Assembly: GCA_002405875.1 (NCBI GenBank)
Contig: DHMR01000078.1
Location: 1-21,720, forward strand
Origin: a bacterium UBA4637
GTDB lineage: Bacteria; Bacteroidota; Bacteroidia; Bacteroidales; Bacteroidaceae
Length of the DNA stretch: 21,720 nt
Direction: 5' to 3'
The notes beneath the pieces were generated by a model. It made no database searches. It was not told where the DNA came from and saw only the letters and a list, made by a program, of their open reading frames with translations. Below, piece after piece: positions 1 through 8,400 of the stretch. Made by a program: the position numbers and the translations under genes. Positions within the stretch are counted from its first letter, which is position 1, and each line of letters opens with the position of its first letter.

Positions 1-11
1 CTAAGCGAGTG

Positions 12-19
12 CAAAGGTA
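12..19 (-). promoter_or_regulatory. Bacteroidetes -7 box, leftward, for a gene off the left edge
   Basis: On the minus strand this reads TACCTTTG, a match to the TAnnTTTG -7 element used by the Bacteroidetes housekeeping sigma factor. A CAAA at 36-39 (TTTG on the minus strand) could be the -33 element, but the 16-base spacer is shorter than usual. The start site would fall within a few bases of the window edge, so the gene it serves is not visible. Confidence 0.5.
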
Positions 20-72
20 ACAATTATTTCGCAAACAAATGGTAACTTTTCAGAAAAATATTAGAAATTTAT

Positions 73-113
73 AAAAAAAGGCAGAAGAGAAGCCTCAACA
101 CTCTCTTCTGCCT
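73..113 (-). terminator. Rho-independent terminator of the lipoprotein gene
   Basis: A perfect 12-bp inverted repeat (79-90 with 102-113, arm AGGCAGAAGAGA) has an 11-base loop. It is followed, in the minus-strand direction, by a run of seven T (73-79 on the plus strand as A). It lies 10 bases beyond the stop of the minus-strand lipoprotein gene and should end that transcript. Confidence 0.9.
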
Positions 114-123
114 ATCTTCTATT

Positions 124-606
124 TTAGAATTTTTTAAATTTCAAGCGCAAAGTTTTAGATGCCAGGATCATCTTGTTTCCATCAAGTGCCTCTTTTTTAA
201 ATCCCTCAGGAAGATGATTGATGCCAAAATACCGAAGGTCTGCGGTGATTTCCTCGACAGGAATATCGCCACCGTCATCCCCACGGTCCTGATGACCGTG
301 GTCAAAATACGCTTTCGTAATCGTCAGGCTATCGGATGTTTGCTCGAAACGGAAATAAAACCGTTCATTACACTTGCCATCTGTTTCCCTGGCTGCGATC
401 AACTTATGCTCCACGCCCCAAAAGACATGCAACTTAGTCATATCCTCCGTGTGCCCCGTAGCTATTGAATCAACGCTCTCCAGATGCCAGAAGCCATCCA
501 AGTCGCCATTCTTACTGGTCTCCAAGTCGCATGATGCCAAAAACATCACAAACAGAAATCCCAAAGCATTCCATGCGACCGTTTTCAAAATATATCTAAT
601 TACCAT
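124..606 (-). CDS. Small lipoprotein of unknown function, lipocalin-like in outline
   Basis: The 160-residue product starts with a basic n-region and a hydrophobic stretch ending in a lipobox (LASC, lipidated Cys26), so it should be a lipoprotein of the periplasm or outer membrane. The mature part begins with a GFWHLESV-type segment, followed by alternating polar and hydrophobic strands, which recalls the small lipocalin-like lipoproteins common in Bacteroidales. That resemblance is by eye and I cannot name a family. A short Asp/Gly/His-rich stretch (HGHQDRGDDGGD, about residues 103-114) is a possible metal-binding or loop region. It lies 86 bp downstream of the Wzi-family gene on the same strand with no clear promoter between, so the two are probably co-transcribed, and it ends at a strong terminator. 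Confidence 0.8.
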   Translation of the reverse strand: MVIRYILKTVAWNALGFLFVMFLASCDLETSKNGDLDGFWHLESVDSIATGHTEDMTKLHVFWGVEHKLIAARETDGKCNERFYFRFEQTSDSLTITKAYFDHGHQDRGDDGGDIPVEEITADLRYFGINHLPEGFKKEALDGNKMILASKTLRLKFKKF

Positions 607-670
607 TTTATATCTATCGTTATGTTAATACATTACTTATTATGATTCTGATTTAAAACTTTCTTACTAT

Positions 671-700
671 ATTATAATTATTGCCATTATAACTATTGCC
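671..700. repeat. 15-bp tandem duplication over a stop codon
   Basis: ATTATAATTATTGCC (671-685) is followed directly by ATTATAACTATTGCC (686-700), 14 of 15 identical. The second copy contains the stop codon of the minus-strand Wzi-family gene (693-695, TAG). Confidence 0.85.
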
Positions 701-2309
701 GGGCACTACGTTTTCTTCCTATGTTGAATAGTCCCGATTTCTTAACGGTCAGTTGGAAACCAGCGTTATGCCCCAGCATTTCCTCGCTGCCAAAATCCAT
801 TCCGTATGCGCCTTTTACGCTCCAGCCATGAGGGAAGCCATAATGTCCCTCGACTAGGAAGCTCACATTATGATGCACCTTATTAAACGGTTCCCAATAA
901 GTACCCCATCCTTTTTGGAAAGTGCCCAGCAATCGATAGCTGAAACGGTCGGTCGGTTGTCCATCCAAGCCCAAGTGATACGCCACAAAACGGTTGTCAC
1001 GGATACTTAAGACACCATCTTGGTTATAAATAGGTGATCGATAAAGAGGATTGCCAATCACCTGTCCCCAATGTTGCCAACCCGGATAATTACTATGGTT
1101 GTAATAGTCATCAGCACCGGAGAGATGGTCGGGAATGTTAACCGTATGGTCATGATTCATCGGCCCACTCTGATACTTGGTATAGAGATATTCGAAGACG
1201 ATGTTGCGGAGCCATCGACCATACTTCAGATTGAGCTCGGCACCAAGCATCATATCCTTGATTTTATAGCGATAATAGCGGCGTTTCTTCTCGACCCACC
1301 ACTCGTCACCTTCTCCATATCCATCATAGTCGAGAAAGAACAGTTGGCTGTCATCCTCGAAATAGTGGTCGCCATAAAAGCCCAGTTTCCAAGTATCTGC
1401 ATCGTAATTGACGCGGAACACCCAGCTACCCAACGTATTGCCAGCCACATTGGCATAGATGCCATCCGTGGCATCGGCACCACCCGGCAGGAAAGCATGC
1501 CACATGCCCTTCAGTCCTCCATCGGTGGGAGTAGGTTGCATCACACCATCGACCATTTTATAAGGAGTGCCGCCGAACTCTGCCGCCATCTCCAATCCCA
1601 ATTCCAAGCTCAATGGAAAGAAGGTTGCCTCGTTGCCGATTTTCAGGTAGCCAGCCTTGCTATGATAGAGCACACCATCGGCATACTTCGACTGCTTTTG
1701 GGTGAAATCATGCTGCCAATTATCATCCGTCATCTTACCAAAGGCGACATGTCCCTTGATGGCGACCCAACGATGGAAAATCGGAAGAGTCCAGTATTGA
1801 GGCAACGCCAAGCGTACCTGCGGTACAGGACGAGCATTGATACCCAAGGTTTGGCTACCACTGGAGAGCGTCTGGTTCTTCAATTCCAAAGGATATTCCT
1901 TGGAACCGATGCTCAGCACACCATGCAACCAACGAGCCTCCACGAAAGCCTGTTGCACGACCACCTTGCTACTGTAATGAACTGGAATGGCGACATCGAC
2001 GCCATAGCCAAGAGCCCATCGACGAGCTGAGTCGGCATCGATCGAACGAATCACGCTACCCCGAAGGTATCCGTTGGTCTTATCAAGCGAGCTCAGCCCG
2101 AACTTGTTGGCATTGAGCCACAATGGAGTCTTTCCCTTGGAGAAAGATCCTTGCATCTCGACCTGATAATTGATGTCCTTTCCCAGATTTAACTCACCTG
2201 CTTCAGCCTCTTCTTGCCACGCATATTGAGCGGAAAGAGATGCCGAGCACATCAACATCAAATCCAAAGCAAGAATCTTTCTTCTTTTATCTATTAATTT
2301 CAAATACAT
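693..2309 (-). CDS. Capsule assembly Wzi family outer-membrane protein
   Basis: The 538-residue protein has an N-terminal signal peptide (hydrophobic core LALDLMLMCSASLSAQ, cleavage near residue 28). A long run of amphipathic, aromatic-rich strands follows, as expected for an outer-membrane beta-barrel. The segment SLSIGSKEYPLELKNQTLSS is not spelled exactly so here, but the diagnostic pieces GSKEYPLELKN, LSSGSQTLGINARPVPQVR and the later WVAIKGHVAFGKM match the Bacteroidetes Wzi family. In Escherichia coli, Wzi is a barrel lectin that anchors group 1 capsule at the surface; Bacteroidetes homologues are assigned to capsule or surface-polysaccharide assembly by family only. Length fits the family (about 450-550). 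No capsule synthesis genes are nearby, so its polysaccharide partner is unknown. A lipoprotein gene follows 86 bp downstream. No good -7 box was found upstream. Confidence 0.85.
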   Translation of the reverse strand: MYLKLIDKRRKILALDLMLMCSASLSAQYAWQEEAEAGELNLGKDINYQVEMQGSFSKGKTPLWLNANKFGLSSLDKTNGYLRGSVIRSIDADSARRWALGYGVDVAIPVHYSSKVVVQQAFVEARWLHGVLSIGSKEYPLELKNQTLSSGSQTLGINARPVPQVRLALPQYWTLPIFHRWVAIKGHVAFGKMTDDNWQHDFTQKQSKYADGVLYHSKAGYLKIGNEATFFPLSLELGLEMAAEFGGTPYKMVDGVMQPTPTDGGLKGMWHAFLPGGADATDGIYANVAGNTLGSWVFRVNYDADTWKLGFYGDHYFEDDSQLFFLDYDGYGEGDEWWVEKKRRYYRYKIKDMMLGAELNLKYGRWLRNIVFEYLYTKYQSGPMNHDHTVNIPDHLSGADDYYNHSNYPGWQHWGQVIGNPLYRSPIYNQDGVLSIRDNRFVAYHLGLDGQPTDRFSYRLLGTFQKGWGTYWEPFNKVHHNVSFLVEGHYGFPHGWSVKGAYGMDFGSEEMLGHNAGFQLTVKKSGLFNIGRKRSARQ

Positions 2310-2453
2310 TTGATTTTCTAGTGTTTTTTCAATTATTTATTTTAATAACGATCTTTTGCCCATTTTATTATATAAATTTTACACATTATTATAATAAATA
2401 TTCAGAAAGCAAGATTGTATAACAACACTGATTTCCAGCAGTTAATTCGCTCC

Positions 2454-2518
2454 CTAAGGATGAGGGTGTTTCACTTCCTAACGACTCTAAGGACGAGGAT
2501 GTTTCAACTTCCTAACGA
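2454..2518. repeat. Imperfect tandem repeat, two units of 31 and 32 bp
   Basis: The two units, 2454-2484 and 2487-2518, share the cores CTAAGGAyGAGGrTGTTTC and ACTTCCTAACGA, with two substitutions and one inserted A. The block sits 65-130 bp upstream of the rightward promoter, with a third partial echo (GGATTAGGGA) just after it. It could be an upstream regulatory array or simple slippage. Confidence 0.75.
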
Positions 2519-2580
2519 GGATTAGGGATTTTCCCCTCCCACTTTAGGGAAAAACCTTTTCGTCTACCCGAAAATCATTA

Positions 2581-2588
2581 TATCTTTG
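2581..2588 (+). promoter_or_regulatory. Promoter -7 box of the SFGG-rich protein gene
   Basis: TATCTTTG matches TAnnTTTG. A T-rich TTTTCG at 2557-2562 lies at the right distance for a weak -33 element. The predicted start near 2595 gives a leader of about 70 bases before the ATG at 2663. Confidence 0.7.
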
Positions 2589-2662
2589 CACCGTGATCAA
2601 GAGAAAGCGATATTCTCCGACTTCACAGCAACAAGAAAAATAACAATTAAAAAGATACGATT

Positions 2663-3709
2663 ATGAAGAAGTTTATATTAGCTTTAGTAGCAATGGTCAC
2701 TATGACTGTGACATCTGCTTCTGCCATGAGTTACGAGCAAGCTCGTCAACAAGCTCTCTTCCTCACAGATAAGATGGCTTACGAGCTCAACCTCACGGAC
2801 GACCAGTACGAGGCTGCCTACGAGATCAACCTCGACTACCTGATGGGTGTCAACACAGTGGATGACTTGTATGGCGTCTATTGGCGTCAGCGCAATCTCG
2901 ATTTGAGCTATATTCTCCTCGACTGGCAATATCGCTCCTTCCTCAATGCCTCTTACTTCTATCGCCCACTCTATTGGGACGGCGGTTACTGGCATTTTGG
3001 CATCTACGCTCGCTATCCTCATCGCGACTACTTCTTCTTCGGACGTCCAAGCTTCTTCGTCTCTTACAGAGGTGGTCACAGTTGGAGAATGAACGGGGGT
3101 AGAAGTTGGTATCACGGACGTGACTTCGGCGGTCCTCGCCCTGGTGGTCAGCCTAGGATGGGTATGAGAGACGGGTTCAATCGTGGTGACTTCGGACGTG
3201 GTCAGAGTTTCGGCAACTTAAGCCGCAACAATGGTGGTCCACAGTTTGGAAACAATCGTCCACAAAACGGAATGAACCGCCCTCAGAACAACATGAGCCG
3301 TCCACAGAATGGCATAGGCAACATGAACAATGGTGGTTTTGGCAACCAAAATCGCTCTTTCGGAAACAAACGTGAGAGCAGCACCCGTACAACCGTTACT
3401 CGTGACCGCACTTTCGGGAGCAATGGATCTTTCGGAAATAGTTCGTTCGGTGGCAACCGTGGAGGCAGTTCGTTCGGTGGCAACACAAACCGCAATATTA
3501 CAACCAGTCCAGCCAAGAGTTTCACCCCACGTTCCACACCTAACAACGGCTCCTCCTTCGGAGGTGGCAGTCGTCCTTCCTTCGGCGGAAATCGAGGCGG
3601 AGGCAGTTTTGGCGGAGGCAGCTTTGGGGGCGGTTCTACTCGCAGTAGTGGCGGTAGCTTCGGCGGCGGTTCCCACAGCAATGGCGGTAGCTTCGGAGGC
3701 CACAGATAA
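2663..3709 (+). CDS. Secreted Gly/Asn/Ser-rich low-complexity protein with SFGG repeats
   Basis: The 348-residue protein starts with a clear signal peptide (MKKFILALVAMVTMTVTSASA). Residues about 22-85 form a charged, probably helical domain (YEQARQQALFLTDKMAYELNLTDDQYEAAYEIN) that looks like the 'Tyr/Asp-rich helix then DDQY' segments of Bacteroidetes secreted proteins. Residues about 85-150 are rich in Tyr, Trp, Phe and Arg (for example YPHRDYFFFGRPSFFVSYRGG). From about 150 to the end it is low complexity, with NRPQNGM-type repeats and then many SFGG/GGGSFGG units, ending GGHR. There is no membrane segment after the signal. I do not recognise a family with a known function; an envelope-associated or phase-separating, adhesin-like role is only a guess. 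It is a single-gene unit with its own promoter and terminator. The long open frames on the opposite strand are by-products of the repeats. Confidence 0.85.
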   Translation: MKKFILALVAMVTMTVTSASAMSYEQARQQALFLTDKMAYELNLTDDQYEAAYEINLDYLMGVNTVDDLYGVYWRQRNLDLSYILLDWQYRSFLNASYFYRPLYWDGGYWHFGIYARYPHRDYFFFGRPSFFVSYRGGHSWRMNGGRSWYHGRDFGGPRPGGQPRMGMRDGFNRGDFGRGQSFGNLSRNNGGPQFGNNRPQNGMNRPQNNMSRPQNGIGNMNNGGFGNQNRSFGNKRESSTRTTVTRDRTFGSNGSFGNSSFGGNRGGSSFGGNTNRNITTSPAKSFTPRSTPNNGSSFGGGSRPSFGGNRGGGSFGGGSFGGGSTRSSGGSFGGGSHSNGGSFGGHR

Positions 3710-3742
3710 ACCAAAAAAACATAAGCAGACAGAAATTGAAAA

Positions 3743-3775
3743 TTAGAGAGTTATATTAAATTTTAGAGAGTTATA
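3743..3775. repeat. 13-bp direct repeat, period 20
   Basis: TTAGAGAGTTATA occurs exactly at 3743-3755 and 3763-3775, between the stop codon of the SFGG-rich gene and its terminator. Its role is unknown. Confidence 0.85.
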
Positions 3776-3780
3776 ATTTG

Positions 3781-3823
3781 AGCTTCCCTATTTCTTCGGA
3801 AATAAGGGAAGCTTTTTTGTTTT
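3781..3823 (+). terminator. Terminator of the SFGG-rich protein gene
   Basis: The arm AGCTTCCCTATTTC (3781-3794) pairs with 3799-3813 around a TTCG tetraloop, with a single bulged A. Then TTTTTTGTTTT follows. It is a strong intrinsic terminator 70 bp after the stop codon at 3709. There is no A-run on its left, so it should act on plus-strand transcripts only. Confidence 0.92.
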
Positions 3824-3856
3824 AGAGGCATATGTTTTAGGAGAGATACGCTTCTT

Positions 3857-3889
3857 TTTTGATGCCACGGTTATTTTGATGCCACAGTT
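3857..3889. repeat. 17-bp-period tandem duplication at a stop codon
   Basis: TTTTGATGCCACGGTT (3857-3872) and TTTTGATGCCACAGTT (3874-3889) differ by one base. The second copy touches the first base of the minus-strand stop codon (3889-3891) of the small membrane protein. Confidence 0.85.
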
Positions 3890-4530
3890 TACATCAGATA
3901 AACTATCGAATAAAGCAATTGCGCAGCCAATACATAAAGCACCAAGAGTGGTGCCGCCCATGCAACTCCCGAAGTCATCGCCCGAAAGACACCTTCCACT
4001 CCCACCATATTTCCACTGACAACGCCGAAGCTACAAGTAATAACGGTTACGGCAAAAGAACAATAAGGGACAATGGACTGGGTGAAACTGCTCGGCACCA
4101 ATCCTCCCATCACATTCAACAAGATGGCATGAGGCAAAAGCGTGAGTGCCAGCATGATGACTACAAAGACTCCCAACTCGAAATTGGCTACGCCCAAGGC
4201 AAAGCGCTGACGATATTCCTTGGCGTTGTAACGCAAGATGCCACTCTTCACCAAAGAGCCATAAGCGATGCTGCCCACCAGCAACCATACGAGAACAGGT
4301 GAAGCAATATTGTCTTGGAAATGACCGAAAAACCATCGAATGCCTTCTGCACTGAGCAAGCAACGTGTATAATCCTCCGGCCAAGCGGCTGTCAAAAGCC
4401 ACGAGGCCAACATCAGCGTGATTTGCCCTACCCCCAGCGCCAAGGCCGTCCAAGCAAGGATTTTTAGTCCCATGCGGGCTTCTCTGTTCGAAAGTTTCTG
4501 ATGATTCATCTGAATTTTTCCCTTATCCAT
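3889..4530 (-). CDS. Small polytopic membrane protein, AbgT-like N-terminal half
   Basis: The 213-residue protein has about five hydrophobic segments (near residues 24-48, 75-95, 113-140, 152-175 and 186-210) and a basic, cytoplasm-facing N-terminus. The stretch LLSAEGIRWFFGHFQDN, followed by a hydrophobic segment and SGIL, resembles the LLSVEGLHWF... region near the N-terminus of the p-aminobenzoyl-glutamate transporter AbgT. AbgT proteins are about 500 residues, so this is under half-length. It may be a stand-alone relative or a remnant; the frame is open and ends cleanly. The resemblance is from memory, not from an alignment. A second Met at residue 8 is an alternative start. It follows the response regulator by 33 bp on the same strand, so it is probably the last gene of the kdgK-eda-kinase-regulator transcript. 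Confidence 0.75.
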   Translation of the reverse strand: MDKGKIQMNHQKLSNREARMGLKILAWTALALGVGQITLMLASWLLTAAWPEDYTRCLLSAEGIRWFFGHFQDNIASPVLVWLLVGSIAYGSLVKSGILRYNAKEYRQRFALGVANFELGVFVVIMLALTLLPHAILLNVMGGLVPSSFTQSIVPYCSFAVTVITCSFGVVSGNMVGVEGVFRAMTSGVAWAAPLLVLYVLAAQLLYSIVYLM

Positions 4531-4563
4531 TTTACCAACTCATCGTTACTAGCCCCAATCTAG

Positions 4564-5289
4564 TTACTCTGGATCGGGTTCCAGATTATCTATATCCAAG
4601 ATACGAAGTTCACAAGCTCTCACCACGAGTCTAGTCGCGTTGACACCCATACCATTATTGCCATCAGGGAAGAGTTTTTGAACCAATTCATTCTGACGTT
4701 TTTCCAAACTTTTCACACCAAACGGCATACCTCGCAGATTGGTAATCTGTTCCTTCGTATATCCTAAGGCCAAATGGCGAAGGAACCGCTCGTCATACTC
4801 ATCAATCTCATAATTGACCAAAGCCTCCTGGCGCATCAACTGGCTGTTGACACTGTGTTTGAAACGCTCCACGATTTTCTGAAGAATCGGCTGGTTGAAA
4901 ACCATCTTCTTGCCATTCATGCAAGAGGCCACATCACCCCGGGTCAACAATTCGCCACTCTTCAAGATAATGCCGTCGCAACCAGCGTCAAGCACGTCTA
5001 CCCAAAGTTTCTCATTCAAGATTTCACCCGTGAATATCAAGACTTTCACCTTCGGATACTGCTCTTTGGTCTGACGGCAAATCTCCACGCCAACGGTAGT
5101 CGAGCCACCTAGTCCTAGATCTAGCAATACGAGGTCTGGCAACTGCTGCTTGATCAGTTTCCAATAACTGATTTCGCTATCAGCCGTGCCAATAATTTCA
5201 GCTTCGGGTATGTCATTTTTGAAAATACCTTCCGTACCCTTCAATTCCAAAGGTACATCTTCTACTATAATTACTTTAAAATTGTCCAT
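4564..5289 (-). CDS. Two-component response regulator with C-terminal helix-turn-helix
   Basis: The 241-residue protein has a receiver domain in residues 1-120: acidic pair Glu10-Asp11, phosphoacceptor Asp57 in LVLLDLGLGG, Thr87 in LIFTGE, and Lys110 in IILKSGE, so all key receiver residues are present. The C-terminal part (about 160-232) has the form DERFLRHLALGYTKEQI...VKSLEKRQNELVQKLF, a LuxR-like DNA-binding helix-turn-helix. A linker of about 40 residues separates them. It should be a DNA-binding transcription factor phosphorylated by the sensor kinase encoded 99 bp upstream. The gap between kinase and regulator has no TAnnTTTG box, so they are probably one transcript. Targets are unknown; the uronate genes next door are the obvious candidates, but that is inference. 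Confidence 0.9.
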   Translation of the reverse strand: MDNFKVIIVEDVPLELKGTEGIFKNDIPEAEIIGTADSEISYWKLIKQQLPDLVLLDLGLGGSTTVGVEICRQTKEQYPKVKVLIFTGEILNEKLWVDVLDAGCDGIILKSGELLTRGDVASCMNGKKMVFNQPILQKIVERFKHSVNSQLMRQEALVNYEIDEYDERFLRHLALGYTKEQITNLRGMPFGVKSLEKRQNELVQKLFPDGNNGMGVNATRLVVRACELRILDIDNLEPDPE

Positions 5290-5373
5290 TCTTTTAAGGT
5301 TTATTGGATTGTAATGTTTATTTATTCTGTTCAGATTACCATGTCACCATATCAGTGTTCACCTGGATTCTAT

Positions 5374-5420
5374 TACATCTTGATTGAACTATCCGTGTAC
5401 ATCTGATTGAACTATCCGTG
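5374..5420. repeat. 24/23-bp tandem duplication across the kinase stop codon
   Basis: The segment 5374-5397 (begins TACATCTTGATTGAACTATC) is repeated at 5398-5420 with one T missing. On the minus strand the second segment is coding. The first segment, read one frame over because the unit is not a multiple of three, supplies the TAG stop at 5389-5391. Confidence 0.9.
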
Positions 5421-8400
5421 CTGGCAACACAATCTCAATCATCAGTTTACCCGCCTCACTCGGTCTGGCTTGTATTCCACAGCCCCGGAGATTGGTTACC
5501 TCACCAATCTCACGTACGATTTGCCGACAAAGCAAGAACTTCAAGTCGCTTGTCAACGGAGTGAAGAGAAGATGATGAGCGGTATCATCATAAACGATAT
5601 CCTTCATTTCAATTCGGCAAACGGCATACGCTTGGTTCGGGCGAGTTGTTGGTAGCACGGAAATCTGCCTGGAGACTTGCTTGGAGACGCTCCGTAGCAA
5701 GTCGAACAGATAATCGAGCAAGAAAAAATCAAATTTGACATTCGCCTCCACTTGTTCCATGGCTTGCATACTGAGCATCGAATAAAGCGACTTATAGTAA
5801 TCCACTAGTTCTCGAAGAGATATCACATCCGCTGGATCGTCTTCGATGAGTTGCCGGATTCGTGAAGGATAATACATGGTCTCGTGCTTGAGGGTCGAAA
5901 GGCAGTTGTCCAATACGGAATTGGAGACATGGAGCTTATCGGTCTCAAACTTCACCCGACGCACTTCGTCTTCCAGCAATTGATTGCCCGCCATCTTGTC
6001 CGTCGAGAGATTCAGACCATTTTGCAGTGCATTCTCTATCTCGTGAACGACTTCATCCAACCGTTCGCTGATACGAGACTGACGAGACTTCTGGGACCAC
6101 ATCTTACGGATATGCACCAATTTTTCCGACACAGATATATCACTCAGCAAAACACGGTTGATATCACGGATGCGATCCTCGGCGAAACGATAGTCGACCA
6201 CCTGGCGATAATACAGGAAATAATAGGCGAACGGCAATTGCAACAGCAAGAGGAACAGCAGAATGACCGCCACCGTCTTGGAGTTTTCCGACAACTGCAT
6301 GGTCCGCACATAGTCAGGAAGACTATTGTCGGCACTTTGCTCACGGAAGAGTTGGGTATACACCTTATTGTTGCTGTTGTACAATGCCCAGTCATGCAAC
6401 GCCAAAGCAGCTACGGCACTTTCGTTTCTCAAATCAAGGATGATGCTATAGTTCGTCTTTAGGTTATCCTCAAACCATCTCAGCTCGGCAGCATCCGAGA
6501 CATTGGGATTGAGCACCATCAGCGCTTTTCCATGAGGATGAAGTGAGAGATAATGCTGATTGAGATAGAAAATGGAAGAATCGGCAAAAGCCAAGGTTCG
6601 AGCATAAGTGCCATTGATATTGCTGAAATAAGCACTATCAGCAAAGTCATCGGCACGCTGCAAGAATCTGGATGACAATTTTTTCGAAGCCGAATGGCTA
6701 TGTTGCTTGGAAGAGGCATGCTTGAAAGAAATATTCTGGGAAGAATCTGTATGGGAAGAGACAGGCATACTTGTCAAAGAGACCAGCCAAATTCCAATCA
6801 ACATCATGACACGGCTGATTCCCTTCGGCAGTCGAAAGCGGAAGACACTCCCCTTGCCCACTGTACTCTCCACCTGAATGTCACAAACGGAGAAAATGCG
6901 GCTCACCTTCTTGTACTTTTCAATAATTCCCTTGCAGTTGAGCAAGCCAAAGCCATGACCGCCCGTATAAGTGCGGTCAAAGACATGAGCCAATTGATTC
7001 TCATCCATGCCCTTACCCGTATCGGCTATGGAAATTTCCACACAAGATTTTTCCGCATTTCCTCCCATATTCTTAGCTTCCAGAGAGATTTCTCGGGCAG
7101 ACACCACGACTCGTCCTCCTTCGGGTGTAAACTTACGGGCATTGTCGGCTATGGTATTAATCATAAAGAGGGTCAGGATTCGATCGGCCTTGACGACAGC
7201 CGTCGTTGGCATAACCTCCAGCTCGACTCCCTTCAGTTGGAAACTCATCTTACCTTTCGCAACAATATCAAAGAGAGACTGCAAAGGGAAACTGCCAATG
7301 CGAAGATTCAAACTACCTTGACGCATCTGAATCCAATTGGTAAGAATGGTATTGTATTGGTTGATTTTATCGGTCAATTCCACGATATATTGGTACCGTT
7401 CCTTCTTGACCGCTTCGGACTCACGGGCATCCATCAGTCGATCGACCTCATGGCTCATACGATCGATAAACGGCGTGATGCTGTTCACCAGTGATATCTT
7501 GGCACGCTGTTCTAGGTTGCGCTTCTTATTTTCTGCCAAATGGACACGATTTTCCTCTAGCTCTTCCTCCAGTTCTTCTTTCTTTTCGTTCATGTCATTG
7601 ACATACTGAGCGTTTTGTCTTTTCCATTCTTCCAAAGGTTCGAGGAGACTGGAGCACGGATTGGCCTGTATTTTTTTCCTACGCATGCGATCGAAGACAT
7701 AGAGCAAAAGAATGACAAGCAAGATGACTGCCACGACAGCCGCTATCATCAAGTTGAGCTGCAAGGCATTCTCATCGAGCAAGGCTGCACGAGCTTCCAA
7801 CTGCCGGTCTTGCCTACTTTGTTCCTGCAAATCGAGGTAAATATTGCGGTTGTAATCACTCTTAGGTTTGTCATCAAGAGCAGAATACACCAAACAGAGT
7901 CTTTCGCGGATGGATGCCACGAGATCTGGAGCCTGTTGGATGTTATCACTGACTCGCAGGGCACGAATCAGGCAGTCACCAGCTGAGTTATAGTCCTTAA
8001 TGGAAAAATAACACTCCGAGAGGGTACGATAAGCTCCCGCAATCTGGTAGGTATCTCCATAGGAAAGAAACAGATTGAGGGCACGTTGAGCCAAGTTGCC
8101 CGCCAAGAGGGAATCTGGCATCTGCTCCACATTCAGGTACTTGATGGCAGGAAGATTATTCCTTATCAAGAAGTCACGCATCTTCGACCGTTGTAAGTGT
8201 TCGCTTAAAGCCTGAAGGGTGTTGGCCTGCCAATATGGATATCCGCCCACGACGCTTCCATCCTCAGCTGTACTACTGCCGGAACAAGCCAACATATAGC
8301 ATTGCATGAGGTAATCAAATTCCGTCTGGGCGATTTGCTCGGGAGTACCTTCGGTAATGGCACCGCCTGAGCCAAAGTTGTATAAATAATTGAGATATTG

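Larger units (their letters stand above)
2310..2662. other. Divergent intergenic region, 353 bp, no gene
   Basis: This lies between the divergently read Wzi-family gene and the SFGG-rich gene. The left 130 bp is very AT-rich and has no exact TAnnTTTG on the minus strand. The right part holds a 33-bp-period duplication, a short inverted repeat (TTTTCCC 2529-2535 with GGGAAAA 2547-2553) and the promoter of the rightward gene. The short open frame crossing 2240-2422 is AT-rich, without a believable leader, and I do not call it a gene. Confidence 0.7.

Noticed and set aside
1071..2030. 319-residue open frame opposite the Wzi-family gene
   Set aside because: It lies wholly antisense to a clear family member, lacks a leader or promoter, and its residues follow from the codon use of the real gene.
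2454..2518. CRISPR-like array
   Set aside because: Only two imperfect adjoining units without unique spacers.
3218..3714. Ala/Thr-rich and Pro-rich open frames on the minus strand under the SFGG repeats
   Set aside because: They arise from reading repetitive Gly-rich codons backwards; no leader or promoter.
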